A stretch of DNA of 64,000 nucleotides from JBBROS01 sp038229135 (GCA_038229135.1 JBBROS010000008.1:37690-101689); one strand, 5' to 3'. Counted from the first letter of the stretch, positions 9,067 to 18,208 are shown. Notes: a model not told the origin generated them from the sequence alone. Numbers and translations: made by a program.

Positions 9067-9930
9067 GTGGACATACTGGCCGTCGGCTACCTGTCCATCG
9101 ACACCATCCGCACGCCCGATCATGCGCGGCGCACCCCTGGCGGCGCTGCCCTCTACGCCGCCTTGGGCGCAACCTGGGCGGGTGCGGAGACCGCCATCGC
9201 TGCCGCGATCGGCGACGACTTCGAGGCCGACTGGCTGGATGCCATGGCCGCAAGCGGCATCGACTGCGCTGCCATCGAGCGCCGGCCCGGCCCGACCCGG
9301 CGGGCTCGGCTGATCCATCGGCAGGACGGCACCCGCCTGTCGGCCCATGGCGAGGCATGGTGGGAGCGGACCGCAGCCCTGTCGCCGCCCGAGCCGAGCC
9401 TGGATGGCATGAGATGCTGCCTGGGCTGTCCGATGCCGGCCCCGAGATTGCTCCGCTTGCTGGACCAGGCGCACCAGGCCGGCATTCCGGTGGTGGCGGA
9501 TGTGAGCGAGGCCTTCGCCGCACAGGCCCCCACGGCCCTGCTGGCCCTCGTGCCGCGGCTGCATGCCTTCGCGCCCAGCTGCGAGGAGACCCGGCTCCTG
9601 CTGCCCTCCCTTACGGACGACGAGGCGGCGATGGCCTTGGCCCGGCTCGGGCCACACGTGCTGCAGACGCGCGGGGCGGACGGCGCCGTGGCCGTGGCGG
9701 CGGGCGGTGCTGGCCTGGTGCGGCTACCGGCGCCGCCCGTGGATCCGGTGGTCGATCCGACTGGCGCAGGCGATGCAACGACGGGCGCCCTGTCGGCGCT
9801 GCTGCTGCGGGTGCCGTTCATCGAGGCTGCACGGGCGGCGTTGGCGGCCGGCGCGCTGGCCGTATCCGCAGTCGGGCCGGAGGCGTTCGGCCTCGGTGCA
9901 AGCCGCCGGGCTACGCTGGTGCAGGCGTGA
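9067..9930 (+). CDS. PfkB-family carbohydrate kinase (copy 1)
   Basis: A 287-residue ribokinase-like sugar kinase that starts at GTG. The N-terminal half has the Gly-rich substrate region TPGGAALYAALGA (residues 23-35), and the C-terminal signature DPTGAGD at 230-236 holds the catalytic Asp and anion hole. In Frl/Fra pathways a PfkB kinase phosphorylates the fructosamine before an SIS deglycase splits it, and here kinase and SIS genes are adjacent. Its stop overlaps the ATPase start (TGATG), which suggests coupled translation. The substrate is not determined. Confidence 0.88.
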   Translation: MDILAVGYLSIDTIRTPDHARRTPGGAALYAALGATWAGAETAIAAAIGDDFEADWLDAMAASGIDCAAIERRPGPTRRARLIHRQDGTRLSAHGEAWWERTAALSPPEPSLDGMRCCLGCPMPAPRLLRLLDQAHQAGIPVVADVSEAFAAQAPTALLALVPRLHAFAPSCEETRLLLPSLTDDEAAMALARLGPHVLQTRGADGAVAVAAGGAGLVRLPAPPVDPVVDPTGAGDATTGALSALLLRVPFIEAARAALAAGALAVSAVGPEAFGLGASRRATLVQA

Positions 9931-10973
9931 TGCCCCATCTCCGCATCCTGGGCGTGTCCAAGCGATACGGTGCGTTGCAGGTGCTGCACGGGTGCTCGGT
10001 GGACGTCGCCAAGGGCAGCGTGCTGACGCTGCTCGGCCCATCCGGCTGCGGCAAGACCACGCTGCTGCGTACCATCGCCGGCTTCGTGAGGCCGGATGCC
10101 GGGCGGGTGGAGGTGGGCGGGCAAGACATCTCGCACCTGCCGCCCAACCGCCGGCGGGTGGGCTACGTGTTCCAGAACTACGCCCTGTTCCCGCACCTGA
10201 CGGTGGCGGGCAACGTGGCTTACGGGCTGAAGGTGCGCCGCACCGGGCGCGCGGAAACGGCCGAGCGCGTGGCCCGCGCGCTCGACCTGGTGGCGCTCGG
10301 GGGCCTGGGCGGGCGCTACCCGGCGCAACTGTCCGGCGGGCAGCAGCAGCGGGTCGCGATCGCGCGGGCACTGGTGCTGGAGCCGGACGTGCTGCTGCTC
10401 GACGAGCCATTCAACGCCCTGGACGCCTCGCTCCGGATCACGATGCAGACGGAGCTGCGCAAGCTGATCGCCCGCGTCGGCATCACCTCGATCTTCGTCA
10501 CGCACGACCAGGCCGAGGCCATGGCGTTGTCGGACACGGTGGCGGTGATGCGCGCAGGCCGGGTGGAGCAGCTTGGCGCGCCGCTCGACGTGTATGACCG
10601 GCCGGCCAGCCCGTACATCGCGGACTTCATGGGCCGGGCAAACCTGGTGCCGGTGCGCGTGGTGGCAGGCCACGTGCTGGGGGTGGAGGCCGTTGCCGCA
10701 GCGCTGCCGGACGGGGAAGCGACGCTCGCGGTGCGGCCGGAGAACCTCCGCCTCGGGGACCTGGCGGGGCCGGGCTGGCCGGGCGAGGTGGCGTTCGCGA
10801 CGGCGCTGGGCGGCCAGGTGGAATACGAGGTCGGCTGCGGCTTCGCCCAACCCGTCCGCGTGCTGGTGGAGCGGGAGGCCCACGGCGCCGTCCTTTCGCC
10901 CGGCACCGCCGTGCGCGTGCTGGTCCGGCATCCGCCAGGCTGCGTCGTGTTCGGGGCGCCTGCGGATGGTTGA
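9930..10973 (+). CDS. ABC transporter ATP-binding protein (PotA/FbpC type)
   Basis: A 347-residue ATPase of an importer for polyamines, iron, opines or similar. Walker A GPSGCGKTT is at residues 36-44, the Q-loop is in FQNYALFPHL, the signature LSGGQQQR is at 134-141, Walker B VLLLDEP at 154-160 and the switch His at 192. A C-terminal TOBE-like regulatory domain follows from about residue 235. Its end overlaps the first permease by eight bases. Together with the two permeases downstream and the two binding proteins upstream it makes a complete transporter. Confidence 0.95.
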   Translation: MPHLRILGVSKRYGALQVLHGCSVDVAKGSVLTLLGPSGCGKTTLLRTIAGFVRPDAGRVEVGGQDISHLPPNRRRVGYVFQNYALFPHLTVAGNVAYGLKVRRTGRAETAERVARALDLVALGGLGGRYPAQLSGGQQQRVAIARALVLEPDVLLLDEPFNALDASLRITMQTELRKLIARVGITSIFVTHDQAEAMALSDTVAVMRAGRVEQLGAPLDVYDRPASPYIADFMGRANLVPVRVVAGHVLGVEAVAAALPDGEATLAVRPENLRLGDLAGPGWPGEVAFATALGGQVEYEVGCGFAQPVRVLVEREAHGAVLSPGTAVRVLVRHPPGCVVFGAPADG

Positions 10974-11868
10974 CGCCCTGGCCCGACGACCGCGGGGCCG
11001 GCAGCGCACGGCAGGCAGCCATGGCCTTTGGCCTGCAGCACCGGCGCTGCTGTATCTGCTGGTCTTCATGGTGCTGCCCATCGGCACGCTGCTGCTGTTC
11101 GGCTTCCTGACCATCGAGCGCGGACGCATCCTGGGCGACAGCCTGACCTTCGAGCCCCTCGCCCGCGCGTTGCAGGACCCGCTGGTGTGGCGGCTGATGT
11201 GGCGGTCGTTCTGGGTGGCGGTGGTGTCCAGCGTCATGACGCTGCTGCTGGCCTACCCCGTCGCCTACGTGTTCGCCGAGGCACGCGGGGTGTGGCGGAC
11301 GTTGATCCTGGTGGCGGTCGTGTCGCCGTTGCTCACCAGCGCGTTGGTGCGGGCCTATGCCTGGCTGGTCATCCTGGGTGGGCGGCGCGGCATCGTGAAC
11401 CAGGCGCTGCTCGCCCTGGGCGTGGTCGACCAGCCGTTGCGTATCCTGAACACGGATTGGGCGGTGCTGATCGGCATGACGCAGATCCATCTGCCCTTCA
11501 TGGTGCTGCCCTTGCTCGCGGTGCTGGCCGAGCGGGACCGACGGCTGGAGCAGGCGTCGCTGAACCTCGGCGCGAGCCGTACCGGCACGTTCTTCCGGGT
11601 CACGGTGCCGCTCAGCGTGCCCGCGGTGTTCGCCGGGTTGGCGTTGGTGTTCGCGGTGTCGTACACGAACTTCATCGTCCCGCAGCTCTTGGGCGGGGGC
11701 AGCTACTCGACCTTGGCGGTGCAGGTGTACGAGCAAACCATCGTCGTGCTGGACTGGACGCGCGGCGCCGTGCTCGCAACCCTCCTGCTGTCGACCTGCT
11801 TCGCCTTCGTGCTGGCCATCGTCGCGGCCGGCAACCGGCTGTCGCGCTGGGCCGAGGCGGGGCGTTGA
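10966..11868 (+). CDS. ABC transporter permease (PotB type)
   Basis: A 300-residue inner-membrane permease with about six membrane segments. The cytoplasmic EAA-type loop QASLNLGASRTGTFFR that contacts the ATPase is near residues 190-206. The ATG used gives a short Arg-rich N-terminus before the first segment (LLYLLVFMVLPIGTLLLFG). It overlaps the ATPase gene at its start and the next permease at its end, in keeping with one transcript. Confidence 0.93.
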   Translation: MVDALARRPRGRQRTAGSHGLWPAAPALLYLLVFMVLPIGTLLLFGFLTIERGRILGDSLTFEPLARALQDPLVWRLMWRSFWVAVVSSVMTLLLAYPVAYVFAEARGVWRTLILVAVVSPLLTSALVRAYAWLVILGGRRGIVNQALLALGVVDQPLRILNTDWAVLIGMTQIHLPFMVLPLLAVLAERDRRLEQASLNLGASRTGTFFRVTVPLSVPAVFAGLALVFAVSYTNFIVPQLLGGGSYSTLAVQVYEQTIVVLDWTRGAVLATLLLSTCFAFVLAIVAAGNRLSRWAEAGR

Positions 11869-12671
11869 GCCGGCTCCCGTTGCTGGACTGGCTGGGCGGT
11901 GCCGTGCTCGCGGTGCTGGCCGGGTTCGCTTTGCTGCTGCTGGTGGCACCCAGCCTTATCGTGATCGCGGTTTCGTTCGAGCCGCGGGGCTTCATCGCCT
12001 TCCCGCCCTCGGGCTTCTCGCTTCGTTGGTACAAGGCGGTGTTCGAGAACCGCCAGCTGATGGACTCCATCGGCGTAAGCCTGCGGACGGCCGCCTGGGT
12101 GACGCTGATCGGCGTCTGCCTGGGCGTGCCGGCGGCATTCGCAAGCGTGCGCGGGCGGTTCTGGGGCAAGGGCGCGGTCAGCGCCGCGCTGCTGTCGCCG
12201 CAGATGATGCCCGGCATGGTGCTCGGCATCGGCAGCCTGTTCTTTGGCGCCTACGTGTCGTTCCGCGCGTCGAACCTGATGCTGGCCTTGAGCCTCGGGG
12301 TATTCTGCCTGCCGTTCGCCATCCGCATCACCATGGCGCGCCTGGCGGGCCTCGATGCCAGGCTGGACGAGGCGAGCGCCAACCTGGGGGCGGCACCCTG
12401 GGAAACCTTCGTCCGCGTGACGCTGCCGCAGCTTGCGCCCGCGATCCTCGCCGCGGCAGCCTTCACGTTCATCGAGGCGTTCGACAACGTGACCGTGGCG
12501 CTGTTCACCTCCGACGTGCGCGGGCGGCCCCTCTCCGTGGAGCTCTACAACCTCGTGCAGTTCGACAGCTCCCCCGCCATCGCCGCCGTGTCCGCATTGG
12601 AGATCGGCTTGTCGCTCGCCGCCATGCTGGTGCTGGCGCGCACCATCGGCCTGGACCGGCTGGGCCGATGA
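11865..12671 (+). CDS. ABC transporter permease (PotC type)
   Basis: A 268-residue second permease of the same importer, with about six membrane segments and the EAA loop EASANLGAAPWETFVR. The likely start is TTG, overlapping the stop of the first permease by four bases (TTGA). No ATG occurs before the first membrane segment (LAVLAGFALLLLVAPSLIVI). The open frame continues far upstream, but that part overlaps the first permease in another frame. Its end overlaps the following SIS gene by four bases. Confidence 0.92.
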   Translation: MSRLPLLDWLGGAVLAVLAGFALLLLVAPSLIVIAVSFEPRGFIAFPPSGFSLRWYKAVFENRQLMDSIGVSLRTAAWVTLIGVCLGVPAAFASVRGRFWGKGAVSAALLSPQMMPGMVLGIGSLFFGAYVSFRASNLMLALSLGVFCLPFAIRITMARLAGLDARLDEASANLGAAPWETFVRVTLPQLAPAILAAAAFTFIEAFDNVTVALFTSDVRGRPLSVELYNLVQFDSSPAIAAVSALEIGLSLAAMLVLARTIGLDRLGR

Positions 12672-13792
12672 GCGCCAGCTCGGAGTTCGGCGCACGCGTC
12701 GCCTCGCTCATGTCCGAGCCGTCGCGCGACCATCCGCAAGACCCTGCCCGCCTGGCCCGCGTGGCCCGCACCCGCGTCGAGATGATGGCGCAAGGTGGCG
12801 CAATCACGGCCACGCTGCAGCGGGAGCGGCCGGCGCTGGCGGCCCTGGCGCGGCTCGTGGCCGGGCGCCGCCCGGACCGGGTGGTGATCCTGGGCTGCGG
12901 CGACTCCTGGTTCATCGGCATGGCGGCGCGCCACGCCTGGGAATCCCTGCTCGGCATCCCGGCCGAGGCGGCGCAGGCGCTGGACTACGCCGCCTATGGC
13001 GCGGCGGTGGCGAATGCGAGCACGCTGGTCATCGGCCTCAGCGCCGGCGGCAACACCCCGGCGGTCATGGCCGCGCTGCGGGCCGCCCATGCCCGCGGCG
13101 CCCTGACCATCGGGGTTTCCAACACGCCGGGCAGCCCGGTCGTCACGGGGTTCGATGCCGGGGTGCACGTCCATGCCACATGCTCGGGCTGGCCGACGCA
13201 GTCCAGCACGGCTGCCATCGCGTTGCTGTGCGCCCTCGCTGCGGCCGTCGCCCATGAACGGCAGCACGGCAGCGCAGACCGGTTCAGCGCGGCCCTGGAC
13301 CAGATGCCCGCGCTGATGGACGCGGCCGCCACGGGGCTGGACGGCGCCGCAGCAGCCATCGCCGCCGAGGTCCGGAACGCCGGCCTGGTGCTGTTCACGG
13401 GGCTCGGACCGAACTTCGCGGCGGCGTCGTTCGGGGCGGCCAAGGTGCGGGAGCTGTCCCCGGCCCACGCCCTGGCGATGCCGCTCGAGGAGATGCACCA
13501 TTACCGCCTGCCCAAGCGCGGCGACCCGGTGTTCGTGGTCGCCACGGACCCGCCGAGCCGGGAGCGGGCGCTCGACACGGTGCTGGTGGCGCACGAAGTG
13601 GGCGCCTGCGCCGTGGCGGTGCTGGCAGGGCCAGACCCGGACATCGCCGCCCATGCCCGCCACGTGCTGACCCTGCCGCCCGTCATCCCGGCGCTCGCGC
13701 CCATGCTGGCGAGCGTGCCGCTGCACCTGTTCGCCTACCACTTCGCGATGATGAAAGCCGGGGCGGCGAAGGCCGGGGAGGCACCCGGCTGA
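12668..13792 (+). CDS. SIS-domain sugar-phosphate isomerase/deglycase-like protein (copy 2)
   Basis: A 374-residue double-SIS protein, paralogous to the SIS gene nearer the start of the operon but clearly diverged. Phosphate-binding segments are ILGCGDSWFIG (74-84) and GLSAGGNTPAV (123-133). Catalytic-type residues are Glu262 in KVREL and LEEMHH with Glu274/275 and His277/278, matching the GlmS/FrlB Glu-His layout. It overlaps the upstream permease by four bases and the downstream kinase by one. A second SIS-kinase pair in one operon suggests that two related sugar-amine substrates, or two successive steps, are handled. Confidence 0.85.
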   Translation: MSASSEFGARVASLMSEPSRDHPQDPARLARVARTRVEMMAQGGAITATLQRERPALAALARLVAGRRPDRVVILGCGDSWFIGMAARHAWESLLGIPAEAAQALDYAAYGAAVANASTLVIGLSAGGNTPAVMAALRAAHARGALTIGVSNTPGSPVVTGFDAGVHVHATCSGWPTQSSTAAIALLCALAAAVAHERQHGSADRFSAALDQMPALMDAAATGLDGAAAAIAAEVRNAGLVLFTGLGPNFAAASFGAAKVRELSPAHALAMPLEEMHHYRLPKRGDPVFVVATDPPSRERALDTVLVAHEVGACAVAVLAGPDPDIAAHARHVLTLPPVIPALAPMLASVPLHLFAYHFAMMKAGAAKAGEAPG

Positions 13793-14838
13793 TGGTGGAC
13801 CTGTTCACCTGCGGCGGGATCATCCTCGACTCCGTGGTGGCAGCCGACGGGACGGTGCAGCCCGGCAGCCTCGGCGGCAACGCCGCCTACTCCGCGGCAG
13901 GCGCCAGGCTGTGGGCCAAGCCGGGCTGCGTCGGCGTCATCCCACGCAACTTCCCGGTCCAGCTGGTCGAAATGCTGCGCACCGCCGGCGTGGACACGTC
14001 CGGGCTGCACGCGGCCGGGGTGGACGTGCCGGGGTCCGAATGGTTCTTCCACCAGGCCGACGGTAGCCGGACGGATCAGCTCCATGGACCCATGGACCTC
14101 GTGCCGCCCGGCATCCGCCTGCTGCCGGCCGAGGCGCTGGCGTTGCAGGCACGCCTCCGCGCCGGCTCCAGCGCGGACGGCTTCGGGGCGTTCCGCGCGG
14201 CGCACCCGGTGGAGCCGCACCACGTTCCAGCGCCGTTCTGGCGCCCTGGCGTAGGCGTCCACCTGGCTCCGAACCGAATGGACGCGCAACACCGCCTGCT
14301 TCGGCGCGCGCGGCAGGAGGGTGCGGTGGTGTCCATGGATCCGGGGCGCCACGCGGACGGCATGACAGACGCGGACCTGGCGGCCGTCCTGACGGGTTGC
14401 GACGTTTTCCTGCCCAGCGAGAAGGAGCTGCGCACCCTCGTTCCGGGCGAGGCGCCGGAGCATGCGGTGGCGGCGCTGGCCGGGCGCGGCGCCGCCGTGG
14501 TGGGCAAGCTCGGGCCGGCCGGTTGCATCGTGGCGGATCCGCGATCCCTCGCGCTGGTGGCCGTGCCCGCCTGCCCCGTGGCCGCGCCGGACCCGACCGG
14601 CGCCGGAGATGCGTTCTGCGGCGGGTTCCTCGCCGGGCTCCTCCGGACGAAGGACCCGGTGCTGGCGGCGTGCTTCGGCACGGTGTCGGCCTCGTTCGCG
14701 GTGGAGGGCTTCGGCCCCGCCCGCCTGCTTGCCGCAAGCGCTGCCGAGGCGCTACTCCGGCTGCGCTGGCTTGCGGCACGGGTGCCGGCCGCGCACACCC
14801 ACGGGCTGGACACGGCGCTGCAACGGGAGCTGGCATGA
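13792..14838 (+). CDS. PfkB-family carbohydrate kinase (copy 2)
   Basis: A 348-residue sugar kinase, about 60 residues longer than the first copy. It has the N-terminal GSLGGNAAYSAAGARL (residues 25-40) and the catalytic DPTGAGDAFCGGFLAGLL beginning at 267. The centre (about residues 95-165) holds extra sequence that is Pro- and Arg-rich. It overlaps the SIS gene (TGATG) and the BtpA-like gene (ATGA). A role phosphorylating the imported compound is inferred from the family and the neighbouring SIS protein. Confidence 0.88.
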   Translation: MVDLFTCGGIILDSVVAADGTVQPGSLGGNAAYSAAGARLWAKPGCVGVIPRNFPVQLVEMLRTAGVDTSGLHAAGVDVPGSEWFFHQADGSRTDQLHGPMDLVPPGIRLLPAEALALQARLRAGSSADGFGAFRAAHPVEPHHVPAPFWRPGVGVHLAPNRMDAQHRLLRRARQEGAVVSMDPGRHADGMTDADLAAVLTGCDVFLPSEKELRTLVPGEAPEHAVAALAGRGAAVVGKLGPAGCIVADPRSLALVAVPACPVAAPDPTGAGDAFCGGFLAGLLRTKDPVLAACFGTVSASFAVEGFGPARLLAASAAEALLRLRWLAARVPAAHTHGLDTALQRELA

Positions 14839-15716
14839 CGGACTGCACGCAATCGGCCATCGGCGGCCCCGGCGCGATCATTGCGGCGCTGCACCTGCCG
14901 AGCCTCCGCACCGGGCCGGGACGGTCCGTGGCGCACCTGGAAGACTACGCGCTCACCAACGCCGCAGTGTTCGCCAGCGCAGGCATCCCCGCCCTGATGC
15001 TGCAGGACCAGACACGCGAGACCGGCCCGGCCCGGCCCGAAACGGTCGCCGTGATGGCAAGCCTCGGCCGCCTGATCCGCCACACGCACCCGGCCATGCG
15101 CCTGGGCATCATCATGCAGGCGCATGATGCGGAGGCACCCCTGGCCGTCGCCCATGCGTGCGGGGCGCATTTCGTGCGGCTCAAGGTGTTCGTCGCTGCC
15201 GCAATGACCGCCGAGGGCCCGCGCACCGGCCTGGGCGTGGCAGCCCAGGCCACCCGCCACGCCTTGCAGCGCCCCGACATCGCCATTCTGGCCGACGTGT
15301 TCGACCGCACGAGCGTGCCGATGGCCGACATCGCCCCCGCCGAAGCCGCGCGCTGGGCCGAGCAGCTCGGCGCCGATGCGCTGGTGCTGACCGGCGGCAG
15401 CTTCGCCGACACGCTCGGCCGCATCGGTGCGGCACGGGCGGCCGGCGTGCGGCGGCCCATCCTCGTGGGCGGCAGCGTCACGGCGGACAACGTGGCCGAA
15501 GCCCTGCACCATGCGGACGGCGCCATCGTCAGCACGTCGATTATGCTGGACGGCCCTGGGCACGGCCTGCTGCGCTGGGATGCCGGCAAGGCCTTGGCGC
15601 TGATGGACCGCGTGCGGTCGATGGCGCTGACGGACCGCGTGCGGTCAGTGGCACCGACGGACCGCGTGCGGTCCGTGGCGCCGACGGACCGCGTGCGCGG
15701 GGCCGCGCATGGCTGA
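14835..15716 (+). CDS. BtpA/SgcQ family TIM-barrel protein
   Basis: A 293-residue protein of the BtpA family, named after a cyanobacterial photosystem I biogenesis factor but widespread in sugar catabolic loci (for example sgcQ). The N-terminal IIAALHLPSLRTGPG and the central GAHFVRLKVF are typical. The barrel ends with ILVGGSVTADNVAEAL and DGAIVSTSIM, which resemble a phosphate-binding site. In this context a lyase or isomerase step on the sugar fragment is plausible but unproven. The last 35 residues are an odd run of the nine-residue repeat DRVRSxAxT, encoded by a DNA minisatellite. The stop overlaps the deacetylase start. Confidence 0.85.
   Translation: MTDCTQSAIGGPGAIIAALHLPSLRTGPGRSVAHLEDYALTNAAVFASAGIPALMLQDQTRETGPARPETVAVMASLGRLIRHTHPAMRLGIIMQAHDAEAPLAVAHACGAHFVRLKVFVAAAMTAEGPRTGLGVAAQATRHALQRPDIAILADVFDRTSVPMADIAPAEAARWAEQLGADALVLTGGSFADTLGRIGAARAAGVRRPILVGGSVTADNVAEALHHADGAIVSTSIMLDGPGHGLLRWDAGKALALMDRVRSMALTDRVRSVAPTDRVRSVAPTDRVRGAAHG
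15605..15696 (+). repeat. 27-bp minisatellite in the BtpA-like gene tail
   Basis: Three tandem copies of a 27-base unit that begins GACCGCGTGCGGTC, with a partial fourth. The unit is a multiple of three, so each copy adds nine residues (DRVRSxAxT). The copies differ at a few positions, some of them silent, which shows the array is not brand new. Confidence 0.9.
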
Positions 15717-16656
15717 CCCGGTCGACCCGGCCGGGCGGGACTTCGCCGGCTACCGCAACGCCCCACCCCCGGTGCGCTGGCCCGGCGGCGCACGGCTCGC
15801 GCTGTCGGTCGTGGTCAACGTCGAGGAAGGCGCCGAGCTATCCATCGGCATGGGCGACGAAGCCAACGAGCACGTCTACGAGGCCACCGAGCGCGTGGAG
15901 GGCGTGCGCGACCTGTGCATGGAAAGCCACTACGAATACGGCACGCGCGCCGGGTGGCCGCGCCTGCGTGCCCTGCTCCGCCGCCACGGCGTCCGGGCCA
16001 CGCTCAACGCCAACGGGCGTGCCCTGGCCCTGTCGCCCTGGATCGCGGCCGAGGCGGTCCTGGACGGGCACGAGGTGTCCGCCCACGGCTGGCGCTGGGA
16101 GCGGCACGTCCACATGGACGAGGCCACCGAGCGCGCCGCCATCGCCCGCACCGTGGCTGCCATAACAGCCGCGTCCGGCACGCCCCCGGTCGGCTGGCAC
16201 ACCCGCTCGGCCACCTCGGCCGACACCCGGCGGCTGCTCGTGGAACAGGGCGGGTTCCTCTACGACAGCAACGCCTACAACGACGACCTGCCCTACGTGC
16301 AGACCGTGCTCGGGCGCCCGCACGTGGTGCTGCCCTATGCGTTCGACACCAACGACATGCGGTTCTCCAACGGCCAGTTCGTCTTCGGCGACGACTTCGC
16401 CCGCTACTGCATCGACGCCTTCGACCAGCTCTACGCGGAAGCCGGGCATGCGCCGCGCATGATGTCGGTCGGGCTGCACCTCCGGATCATCGGGCGGCCC
16501 GGGCGGATCGGCGGGCTGGAGCGGTTCCTCGCCCATGCGGCGGCGCGGCCCGGCGTGTGGTTCGCCCGGCGGGACGAGATCGCCCACGCGTGGCGCGAGG
16601 GGGTCGGCCTGCCGCCATGGTCGCCACGACCCTCCCTGTCGGTGTTCGCGGCATGA
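15709..16656 (+). CDS. polysaccharide deacetylase family protein, PuuE/allantoinase-like (copy 1)
   Basis: A 315-residue NodB-fold hydrolase. The usual metal-binding TFDD motif is replaced by VVNVEEGAE (residues 35-43), as in the PuuE-type allantoinase branch, and the second motif reads SAHGWRWERH near 124-133. These are amide- or ring-opening hydrolases rather than chitin-like polymer deacetylases. It is the last gene of the sugar-amine operon, overlapping the BtpA-like gene by eight bases. It may release an acyl group or open a ring on the imported compound. A second copy lies about 8 kb downstream on the other strand. Confidence 0.85.
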   Translation: MADPVDPAGRDFAGYRNAPPPVRWPGGARLALSVVVNVEEGAELSIGMGDEANEHVYEATERVEGVRDLCMESHYEYGTRAGWPRLRALLRRHGVRATLNANGRALALSPWIAAEAVLDGHEVSAHGWRWERHVHMDEATERAAIARTVAAITAASGTPPVGWHTRSATSADTRRLLVEQGGFLYDSNAYNDDLPYVQTVLGRPHVVLPYAFDTNDMRFSNGQFVFGDDFARYCIDAFDQLYAEAGHAPRMMSVGLHLRIIGRPGRIGGLERFLAHAAARPGVWFARRDEIAHAWREGVGLPPWSPRPSLSVFAA

Positions 16657-16696
16657 CGGAGCGGGCGAGCGTGTTGGCGAGGTGCCGAACGGTGGC

Positions 16697-18208
16697 CTAC
16701 GGAGCCAGCCAGCCATCGTAGAAGCGCCGCACGTGGGGCATCACGTCCTGCGCCATCTGGCGGCGCGCCGCCTCGGCCCCGGTCAGTGGCATGGCCATCC
16801 GCCCGGCGATGTCCCGCAGCACGGCGTCGCGGTCCACCCGGGTGAAGCGGCCCTGGTGGTAGATGGTTTCGCCGCCGACCATCACCGTCTGCACCGCAGC
16901 GCTCTTGGCCCGTTGCACGAGCACGTCCAGCAGCGGCAGGTCCGGGTTCTGGTAGGGGTAGGTCACGGCATCCCAGTCGAGCAGCACCAGATCTGCCGCG
17001 CAGCCGGGTGAGAGGCGGCCGATGCGGTCCCCGAAGGGTGTGGTGCCGGCGCCGCCCTCGGTGGCCATCCGCAGCACGCCGGCGGCCGTGGGGCATGGCG
17101 CGTCGATGCCCCCGTGTGCGAGGGGGGCGCGATGCACGTTCAGCACCATGCGCATCTCCTGCAGCATGTCCCTGTCGTCGTTGATGCCGGCCTCGTCCAT
17201 GCCGATGGCGACCGGGATGCCGTGGGCCTGGAAGCGGTTGAGCGGGGCCAGGCCGCTTCTCAGCCGGAAGTTGGAGCTGCAGTTGTGGCACACGCGCGTG
17301 CCGGTATGGGCGCAGAGCTCGATGTCCGCCTCGTTCATCCACACGCCGTGGCCCAGCGTGAGGCGCGGCCCCGTGAGCCCCACGGCGTGCAGGTGCGCGA
17401 AGGCGGAGCCGCCAGTGCGCCTTGTGGCGTACTCCCGCTGGTAGGGGGTTTCCAGCAGGTGCATGTGCATCGGCACCCCGGCCTCGGCAGAGAGCCTGCC
17501 CGCCATCTCCAGCGCCGTGTCCGACAGCCAGTGGAGGTTGGCCGGCGCCAGCTGCACCCGCACCAGCGCATCGTCGGCAAGCTCCTCCCGGAGGGTGTGG
17601 AAGATCGCGGCCTGGTCCTCGAGCGAGAGGGTGAAGCGCGCGAAATAGTCTGCCATGGCAGGGCGCAGCGTGGGTGGAAGACGAGCCACGAAGTCCCGGT
17701 CGGCCTCATACACCAGCCGGTTCTGGTCCCGCAGCGCCATGGAGTAGGAGGCCCGCATGCCGATGGCCCGATAGGCCCGGACGACGTCGCGCCCCGCCGC
17801 CAGCACCTGGTCCGGCGTGCCTGGCGCACGGCTGTGCAGGTGCTGCACGGTGGTGACACCGCTCGCGATCATCTCGAAGGCGGAGAACAGCGTGTCCTCG
17901 AAGAACGGCACGTCCCGGAGGGCGAGCCGGCTCGCGAACCATAGCTCGAGCGGCAGGTCCGGCGAGCCGAGCTGCAGCGGCGTCAGGCCCACATGGTGGT
18001 GCGCGTTGACCAGCCCGGGGATGACGGCCATGCGCGGGCTGCCGACCCGGTTCGCCTGCGGATGCTGCGCCGCCAACTCCGCGAACGGCCCCACGGCCTG
18101 CACCAGGCCGCCCTCCACCAGCACCGCGCCAGCCGGGTGCAGTACCGGCGCACCGTCCGAACCGAAGCGCTCCAGCACGAAGGCGCCCTGGACCAGTGTC
18201 GCTGCCAT
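16697..18208 (-). CDS. amidohydrolase family protein (guanine/8-oxoguanine deaminase-like)
   Basis: A 503-residue metal-dependent hydrolase of the ATZ/TRZ/guanine deaminase branch. The HxH metal motif is in NAHHH at residues 69-72, with HMH at 248-250, GHGVW at 286-290 (His287) and the metal Asp338 in GMDEAGINDD. The order and spacing fit 8-oxoguanine deaminase and hydroxyatrazine ethylaminohydrolase relatives. It is divergent from the importer that starts at 18400, and a purine-like or N-heterocyclic substrate brought in by that importer is a reasonable guess. The ATG start leaves a normal short N-terminal beta domain. Confidence 0.88.
   Translation of the reverse strand: MAATLVQGAFVLERFGSDGAPVLHPAGAVLVEGGLVQAVGPFAELAAQHPQANRVGSPRMAVIPGLVNAHHHVGLTPLQLGSPDLPLELWFASRLALRDVPFFEDTLFSAFEMIASGVTTVQHLHSRAPGTPDQVLAAGRDVVRAYRAIGMRASYSMALRDQNRLVYEADRDFVARLPPTLRPAMADYFARFTLSLEDQAAIFHTLREELADDALVRVQLAPANLHWLSDTALEMAGRLSAEAGVPMHMHLLETPYQREYATRRTGGSAFAHLHAVGLTGPRLTLGHGVWMNEADIELCAHTGTRVCHNCSSNFRLRSGLAPLNRFQAHGIPVAIGMDEAGINDDRDMLQEMRMVLNVHRAPLAHGGIDAPCPTAAGVLRMATEGGAGTTPFGDRIGRLSPGCAADLVLLDWDAVTYPYQNPDLPLLDVLVQRAKSAAVQTVMVGGETIYHQGRFTRVDRDAVLRDIAGRMAMPLTGAEAARRQMAQDVMPHVRRFYDGWLAP

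Noticed and set aside
9153..11237. A minus-strand frame of 694 codons opposite the kinase and ATPase genes
   Set aside because: It lies opposite two clearly functional genes and has no recognisable domain.
15605..15696. Possible CRISPR-like repeat
   Set aside because: The copies are directly adjacent, without spacers, and are in frame inside a gene.
14835..15716. Photosystem biogenesis role for the BtpA-like protein
   Set aside because: No photosynthesis gene is in the window, and the gene is embedded in a sugar catabolic operon.
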